Origin: Pipra filicauda
Lineage: Eukaryota > Chordata > Aves > Passeriformes > Pipridae
Reading direction: 5' to 3'
NCBI RefSeq assembly: GCF_003945595.2
Contig: NW_024104897.1
Location: forward strand, 1 to 64,000
Length of the DNA: 64,000 nucleotides
Part shown: in pieces, positions 55,701-64,000 of the stretch
How positions within the stretch are numbered: the first letter of the stretch is position 1
Layout: every line of letters begins with the position of its first letter
Made by a program: the position numbers and the translations under genes
The notes under the pieces: generated by a model
The model's database searches: none
What the model was told of the DNA's origin: nothing
What the model saw: only the letters and a program-made list of their open reading frames with translations

Positions 55701-55706
55701 ATTAAA
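55701..55706 (+). terminator. Candidate PDE4C poly(A) signal (ATTAAA)
   Basis: No AATAAA follows PDE4C within 800 bp. ATTAAA at 55701 is followed by CTGGTTTGTTCC, a GU-rich element. It would give a 3'UTR of about 775 nt (54946-55720). Confidence 0.4.
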
Positions 55707-55724
55707 CCTGGTTTGTTCCACCCT

Positions 55725-57480
55725 AAACACGAGCCTTTTAAGTGCCTCCTTACCTTAGAAGTGCCTTTTCCTGGTGTCACGGGAGCCGTGCCAATGTCCC
55801 CGGGGACTGGCGTGGTTGGTGGCCCCTGCGGGCACCAGGGAGGGCCTGGAACAAAAGGAGCTCCTCCCTGGAAACGCCGAGATCCATCACTGGCAACCAC
55901 GGCCTGCTAAGGTAAATATTTAATCGCCGGCTTGGCGCAGCGCGAGGCCCGTTCCCGGCTCTTCCGCATTGCTCCCAACGGTGATTTATCTCCGCAAACA
56001 CGTCCCCACCCCTGGCACTGCCCTGGCACTGCCCCGGCACGTGGGGCCCCCGAGGCTCTCACCCCCTGCCCGCCCCACACTGTCCCCCGTGGCGGCAGCA
56101 GGGCCTTGGGAGCTGGATGACCCTTTCCCAGCCCAGGGATGAGCTGGGAGCGCTGGAGCCACACGGGGTGGTCGTTCCTGGTGGGTGCTGGGTGTCCTCC
56201 TGCCTCTGCTGGGGGAGAGGGGCTGTGCTGAGAGGGGCCAGCTGAGGCTCTGTGCTCCCAGAACTCCTCGAACCCAGGTCTGTCCCAGACTCTGCTGGGC
56301 TGGAGCAGGGCAGGAGCTGGTGGGAAAAAGCCCTTTTCATCCCGTGCTTGGCTGAGGGGCTGCAGAATCCACGGACAAGGAAGGTGGTGGAGCTGTTGCC
56401 CGGCGAAGGTGGGGGCAGCACCCATGGTCCATCCCTGTGGCTGGATCTGTCCCTATAGCTGAATCCATCCCTGAGGGTGGATCTATCCCTAAACCTGGAT
56501 CCATCCCTATGGCTGGATCTATCCCTGCAGCTGGGTCCATTCCCGAGCTTGGGCCCATCCCCATGGTTGGATCCAACCCTGTGTGCGGGTCTGCCCCTGA
56601 GCCTGGATCCATCCCTGAGCCTGGATCCATCCCTGAGCCTGGATCCATCCCTATGCCTGGATCCAACCATGCAGCTGGATCATCCTTGAGCCTGGGCCCA
56701 TCCCCATGGCTGGATCCATCCCTGACTCTGGATCCATCCCTATGCCTGGATCCATCCCTATGCCTGGATCCATCCCTGCCTCCCGGCCATCCTGTTGTCA
56801 CTGGGGGCTGTTGCTCTGTCTCCTCACGGTGGGCTCTCACTGCCCACCTGGACAGTGCCCACCGTGTCCGGCAGCTCCAGCCAGAGCCCGGGGGGTGTCC
56901 GGCTCCATCCTCCGGGGGCTCTGGGTCCTGGATAGGCCCCGGTGGGGCTGCACCGGGACAGGGGCCATTTAAAGCCCCCGGGCAGGGCACGACAGGGCAG
57001 TGCCCGGGAGGCTCCGGGCAGGGTAGGGCAGGGCCCGGGAGGGTCCCGGGGCCCCGGGCAGGGCAGGGCAGGCCCGGGCAGGGCGGTGCCGGTGCCCCGA
57101 GGCCGCCATATGCTGCCTCCCCTAATCCCCGCTGGAACCTGAGGGCGAGGGAGGACATGGCCGCCCACCTGCGCACCAGCCCCGCCTCAGCGCCAGGCGC
57201 CCTGCCAGGGTAAAGATCAGCCCGACCGCCACTGCCACGCCTAGGGGGGGCGTCGCGATATAGCGCGCCATGTCGCGACAGCCAGGCTGCGAGATCCCGC
57301 TCCTCCCCCCCTTGAGCGGGAATGGTCCGCCCCGCTCCCCCCGCCCGCGCGGCGCGTGGTTCACCCCGCGCCTCACACCGCTCGGCCGGACCGCACCACC
57401 GCGCGCGGCCGAGGGGGGGGCGCGGCGCCCACCACCGCGCCGGGAGGGGGGGGCCGCCCCCCCCCACACCTCCCCGCTGT
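55725..57480. other. PDE4C-RAB3A intergenic DNA
   Basis: Apart from an 18-bp array, this stretch holds GC-rich DNA, a GGGCAGGGCA-rich segment near 56985-57080, and a CpG-rich flank leading into the RAB3A promoter. A very long minus-strand open frame runs across it but is built from the array and GC-rich sequence. No gene is supported. Confidence 0.5.
56440..56785. repeat. 18-bp minisatellite (GGATCCATCCCTGAGCCT)n
   Basis: About nineteen units, with variants CTATGGCT, CTATGCCT and GGTCTGCCCC. As 18 is a multiple of three, open frames run through both strands (GSIPEPGSIP on plus, DGSRHRDG on minus). Confidence 0.95.
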
Positions 57481-57494
57481 CCATCACCGCGCGC

Positions 57495-57635
57495 CGCCGG
57501 GCCAATCAGCGCCGCGCTCCGGGGCGCGCCCGTGACGCGAAGGTTCATTTGCATAGCGGGCCACGCCCCTTCTGCCGACGTCACCCGGGGTCCGCATCTG
57601 CTGCAGTCGCTGCGGGAGGAGCGAGCGCGGCAGAG
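57495..57635 (+). promoter_or_regulatory. RAB3A: RAB3A promoter and non-coding exon 1
   Basis: In order: a CCAAT box (57502-57506), a perfect octamer ATTTGCAT (57547-57554), a CACGCCCC GC/CACCC box near 57562, and a CRE-like CGACGTCAC (57576-57584). A probable transcribed leader follows and ends GCAGAG at 57635 before a consensus GTGAGA donor. That donor would splice to the acceptor one base before the RAB3A ATG at 59201. Start site is inferred at about 57600. Confidence 0.65.
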
Positions 57636-57786
57636 GTGAGACCCCCCCCACACCCACCGCCGGGACCCCCCCAAACCCCCCGGCACCCCCGGCACCCCCC
57701 AGCACCCAGGGGTTCGCCCGGCAGCCGGCGGGGAGGCGCGGTGCAGCGGGGGAGGCGGGAGGCGGCGGGCGGGGGGCGGAGGGGGG

Positions 57787-57854
57787 GTGATGATGATGAT
57801 GGTGATGATGATGATGGTGATGGTGATGGTGGTGGTGGTGATGATGGTGATGGA
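57787..57854. repeat. (TGATGG/TGA)n microsatellite, RAB3A intron 1
   Basis: About 68 bp of GATGATGATGGTGATGGTGG-type trinucleotide repeat. On the minus strand it produces an Ile/Thr run in an open frame. Confidence 0.95.
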
Positions 57855-58460
57855 TGCGGCGCAGGGCGGGGGGGATGCGCAGGGTCCCCGTTGAAGGGGG
57901 GTTGCGACGCGGACCGAATGGGTGCAGCGGGGTCGGGCACGGGGTGGGCGCCTCCCTGCAGCGCCTGGAGCGGCCCCATGAGCGCCCTGAGCCCCCCCTG
58001 TACCCCCCCCATCAGGACCCGGCGCCTCCTCCCTGCAGCGCCCTGTGCGCCCCCCATGAGCGCCCTGCGCCCCCACCCATCGGCATCCCCAGCCCCCTCC
58101 TTGTAGCACCCTGCACCCTCGCTGTGAGCACCCCGTGCACCCCCCGTGAGCGCCCTGCACCCCCCCATCAGCACCCTAAACCCCCTCCCTGTAGCAGCCG
58201 GCACCCCCCTCCATCGGCACCCTGAACCCCGCAGCGCTTCCCAGCATCCCTGTGCTCCATCCTGCATCCCCCCGCAGCAGCCCTGGGTGGGCACCCATCT
58301 CTGTGCCCCCCCTGCCTGGCATCAGCACCCCCCCGGCACCCCGGGACCTCCCCCCCCGGCACCCTGTGGCACCTCGCGGTGCCGTGTCACCACCGCGCTG
58401 GTGCCATTTTGTGGGGGAGATGCAGGAGAGGCTGCGGAGTCCCGGCCGCACCTGCCGATG

Positions 58461-58998
58461 CCGCGGCAAATCCTGCGATCCGTGGCAAATCCCGGGATCC
58501 AGGGCAAATCTTGCGATCCGTGGCAAATCCCGGGGGCCATGGCAAACCCCTGGATCCATAGCAAACCCCAGGATCCACAGCAAATCCTGGGGGCCACAGC
58601 AAATCCCAGGGGCTGTGGCAAACCCTTGGGGTCCACAGCAAACCCCAGGATCTGTGGCAAACCCTGGGATCCACGGCAAATCCTGGGGGCCACAGAAAAT
58701 CCTGGGGGCCATGGCAAATCCTGGGATCCACAGGAAACCTTCTGGGGGTCACAGCAAATCCTGGGGGTCGCAAGAAACCCTGGGATGCACAGCAAATCCT
58801 GGGATGCACAGCAAATCCTAGGGGGCCACAGCAAATCCTAGGGGGCCACAGCAAATCCTGGGGGGCCACGGCAAATCCTGGGGGGCCATGGCAAACCCCG
58901 GGATCCACAGCAAACCCCAGGATCCACGGCAACTCCTGGGGACCACGGCACATTCCGAGGGCTGCGGGAAACCCTGGGATCCACGGCAAAGGCCGGGA
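58461..58998. repeat. ~22-27 bp minisatellite in RAB3A intron 1
   Basis: Alternating GGCAAATCCTGGGATCCAC and CAGCAAATCCTGGGGGCCA units, about 22 copies. It ends about 200 bp before the coding exon. Confidence 0.95.
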
Positions 58999-59200
58999 TC
59001 CACGTGCCCCACATGTACCACGGGCCCGCCTCGCTGGGGGTGACAGGAGGTGTCCTGTGCGAGCCCTGTGGGGCGAGTGACCCACCGTGGCCCCCCCACC
59101 GCCCATCCCAAGCCGGAACACGCCGGCTCCGTGCCCGCAGCGCCGGGAATCGGCTCCGAGCCGGGGCCTGGACCGTCACGGCCTCTCCCCCGCCTTGCAG

Positions 59201-61525
<2,325 letters not shown>

Positions 61526-61799
61526 GGGCCAGCCCCCCCCCTCCTCCACAAACCCCCCCAAAAACCGGTCAGTGCACCCCCCAACCCCCCCCCAGCCCCT
61601 CCTCTTGGGGGTCCCGCGGGGGAATTGCTGCTGATACCTCCCAAAGGGCTGCGGCCCCTTTAGGAGCTCCCCACCCCACCCACGCCCCCATAATTCATTA
61701 GGCTGTGCCCCCCAACCCACCCCCTTAATTTATTTTGAAGCCTGGGCTGGTAGAAAACTCCCCTCATTCTGCTTTTAATCACTGTCCAAGGTATCATTG

Positions 61800-62410
61800 C
61801 CCCCAGCCCTTCCCTGAGAACCCCCTTCCCTGGGGGATCCCCTTCCCTGGGGACCTCCTTCCCTGGGGACCCCACTGCTCTGAGGGGACCCCCCCTCTTC
61901 CCTGAGAAACTCCTGCCCTGGGGACCCCTAATCCCTGGGGACCCCCTTCCCTGAGGACCCTATTCCCTGGGGGAGCCCCTTGCCCTGGGGACCCCCTGAC
62001 CTTGGGACCCACTGCCTTGGGAGACCCTCCTGCCCTGAGAAGCCCCTTCCCTGGGGACCCCCTTCCCTTGGGATCCCCTTCTCTGAGAACCCCATTCCAT
62101 AGGAGACCCCTCCCTGTGCCCTGAGACCCCCCCCTGCCCTGGGAGACCCTCCTGCCCTGAGAAGCCCCTTCCCTGGAGACCCCCTTCTGCGAGAACCCCC
62201 TTCCCTGAGAACCCCCTTCCCTGGGCACCCCCTTCCCTGAGAACCCCCTTCCCTGGGCACCCCCTTCCCTGAGAACCCCCTTCCCTGGGGATCCCCTTCT
62301 CTGGGTATCCCCTTCCCTGGGCACCCCCTTCCCTGAGAACCCCCTTCCCTGGGCACCCCCTTCCCTGAGAACCCCATTCTCTGGGAGACCCCCCCTTCCC
62401 CAAGGACCCC
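61800..62410. repeat. 17-bp (34-bp dimer) minisatellite in the RAB3A 3'UTR
   Basis: Alternating CCCCCTTCCCTGGGCAC and CCCCCTTCCCTGAGAAC, near-perfect from 62195 to 62370 and degenerate on the left. Minus-strand open frames read through as GKGVPREG repeats. Confidence 0.95.
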
Positions 62411-62711
62411 CCTCCCCAGGGTGTGGCTGCTTCCCCAGGACCCCCAAACCCCAAATCCTCCCTCCCCAGCCTGGCATTGCTCCCCCCTTTCCCCCCAACC
62501 CCCAAGAGCTCCCGGAAGGGGGATGAGCTCTTTGTTCCCGGCTTTTCCTGCCCCTCCAGCTGGATGGATATTTCCTGACTCTTGTTTATTTGTATAAATA
62601 GATGCTAATTTATGCTCCCGCCGTCTTCCTCCTTGTACATACAGAGATTCCTTGTAAATAGGCGTAGGAAGTGACGCTGTGACCTGCTGTGCTGTGGCCG
62701 TGGTGGTGCAT

Positions 62712-62735
62712 TTATATATATATATATATATATAT
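62712..62735. repeat. (TA)n microsatellite in the RAB3A 3'UTR
   Basis: About eleven TA dinucleotides, directly before the U-rich tract. Confidence 0.95.
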
Positions 62736-63374
62736 TGATTTTTTTTCCTCTCTTTTTTTTTTTTTCCCCTCCTTTTTTTTTGTTTTTTTTGGTGTGGTAA
62801 CCTTGCTTGTGAATATCACTTTAAAAAAAAAAAACAAAACAAACAAAAAAAACCACAAAAACAAAACGAAATCTCTTATTATTTAAAAGATTTAAAAGGA
62901 AATGAGTTCATTAAGTAACATCAGCGAGGCCAAGAGACCTGGAGTGAATCAGCCCCGGGGTTTGGAGGGGGGGGGGGACGAGCAGAGTGTTGCTGGTTTG
63001 CTCCAGGGATTTGGGAATCTCGTGTTCCTGTAGTACTGTGCTTCTGTGGAGACTGTGAATAAGTGGATATTCCCGTAGCAATGACAAGAGCTGCCCTTTA
63101 TTTATTTTTTTTCTTGGAGCGCCGTGTCTTTTATTTCACAGGGTTTTTTTTTTCCCCTTCCCCTCTTTCCCCTCCCCTACCATAATTCCATCTTCCTCCC
63201 TCTCCCCCCTTTTCCAGCCCCCTCCCTCTTTTTTGTGAAGTTTACTTATGGAAGAGTTACACTGTACTGTACAAATGTCAAAAGTGTCAAAAAAAAAACC
63301 AACAAAACGACAAAAAAAAAAAAAAGGGTACAATTTCCTAAAAATCACTGTATTAAAAAGAAATGTTGTGAAGA

Positions 63375-63380
63375 AATAAA
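63375..63380 (+). terminator. RAB3A poly(A) signal
   Basis: AATAAA followed by TTGATGCTGA and then the GU-rich GGGGTCGTTGTGGGC near 63405-63420. Confidence 0.75.
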
Positions 63381-63404
63381 TTGATGCTGATCACACAGGT
63401 CCCT

Positions 63405-64000
63405 CGGGGTCGTTGTGGGCACAGAGGGGACAGTGGGGTGCACCCTCTGCTCTGTGGTGTCCCTGAGTTGCCAGAGGAGCCAAAATTATCTGGGGTTTTG
63501 TTGTTTTTTGGTTTTTTTTTAATTCTCATTCCCCAACTGGCTCCTGCTGCTGTGGAAGGAGGGATTGTGTCCCTCCAGGGCTGTGACACCAGGAGGCACG
63601 AGAGCAGAGCCTTAAGGCACAGCTTGAAAACTAAGGAAAAAAAAAATCACATTTAGGTAGTTTTCATTGATACTGGAAATAATTCAGCTCCTGGCTGGTG
63701 CAGGGAGTGTCCAGCTCGCCCAGGGCTGGGAGAAGAGGGATGGGATGGTCCAAATCCTGCTAAAATTTGCCTCCAACCCCCCCTCCCAGCCGCCTCCCAG
63801 GCTCGGCAGAGCAGACTGGTGTGATCACACCCCTATTTATATCCCAGCTGGGAGGCTCCAGCCCCCACAGCCAGGGGGGTGGAAAGGGGGGAATGGGGGG
63901 AACAGGAGCAGAGGGTGGGGGAGTGGAGTGATTCCATCCTTGAGCTGCAAGACAAAAAGCAGGAGGGGAAGGAATGAGGAGCTGCAGAGGGGCATCCTCC
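63405..64000. other. DNA downstream of RAB3A
   Basis: No coding exon was recognised. A TATTTATA at 63834-63841 (TATAAATA on the minus strand) sits next to a CAGCTG E-box at 63845-63850; this could be a small regulatory element. In human the next gene is MPV17L2, which is not reached here. Confidence 0.35.

Larger units (their letters stand above)
61526..63400 (+). other. RAB3A: RAB3A 3'UTR
   Basis: About 1.85 kb run from the stop codon to an AATAAA at 63375. Within it are a 17-bp array, an (AT)n, long U-rich and A-rich tracts, and no coding frame on the plus strand. A TTGTTTATTTGTATAAATAG segment and TTGTACATACAG lie near 62583-62645, resembling AU-rich and Pumilio-type sites. Confidence 0.7.

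Noticed and set aside
57157..57213. Short exon-like segment MAAHLRTSPASAPGALPG followed by GTAAAG
   Set aside because: No matching downstream acceptor in a fitting phase and no similarity to RAB3A or PDE4C; probably chance in GC-rich DNA.
56337..58160. 607-codon minus-strand open frame between PDE4C and RAB3A
   Set aside because: Its N-terminal half covers the RAB3A promoter and CpG-rich DNA, with a trinucleotide microsatellite; its C-terminal half is the 18-bp array read in frame. No domain, splice signal or plausible start supports a gene.
61794..62505. 150-234 codon minus-strand frames with GKGVPREG repeats
   Set aside because: They read the 17-bp array in the RAB3A 3'UTR; the 34/51-bp multiples keep frames open.

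Overview
The window is vertebrate nuclear DNA, almost certainly from a bird and possibly a songbird. Three things point that way: repeated 3' ends of CR1 LINE elements, compact GC-rich genes with CpG-island promoters, and a gene order that matches human 19p13.11 in reverse (from memory, the block on chicken microchromosome 28). No prokaryotic, viral, tRNA, rRNA or CRISPR feature was seen. || Layout, left to right. (1) 311-644, minus: first coding exon of GDF15, with a TATA promoter; the cystine-knot exon lies off the left edge. (2) About 0.8-8.9 kb: intergenic DNA with three tandem arrays. (3) 14742-26206, minus: PGPEP1, five coding exons, 209 aa, with a probable 5.8-kb AT-rich 3'UTR reaching back to about 8.9 kb. 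(4) 26787-32726, plus: LSM4, five exons, 138 aa, divergent from PGPEP1 across a 580-bp CpG island that holds three CCAAT boxes at an exact 31-bp spacing. (5) 39368-40312, plus: intronless JUND, 314 aa, behind a CRE/octamer/TATA promoter. (6) 42672-45275, plus: a four-exon mucin-like type I membrane protein I could not match to any named family; it is the most novel item here. (7) 46120-54945, plus: PDE4C with two alternative 5' ends (about 771 and 737 aa). (8) 59201-61525, plus: RAB3A, four coding exons, 220 aa, with an upstream non-coding exon. || All splice junctions were read by eye; every chosen junction has GT/AG and the phases close, giving protein lengths equal or close to the human orthologues for PGPEP1, LSM4 and RAB3A. 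These genes do not form a pathway. They are a conserved synteny block: stress cytokine (GDF15), peptide catabolism (PGPEP1), U6 snRNP/decay ring (LSM4), AP-1 factor (JUND), cAMP hydrolysis (PDE4C), synaptic vesicle GTPase (RAB3A). || Nearly every intron or gap carries its own unrelated GC-rich minisatellite (12 to about 180 bp units). Most long open frames outside the eight gene models are products of arrays whose unit is a multiple of three, or of very GC-rich DNA.
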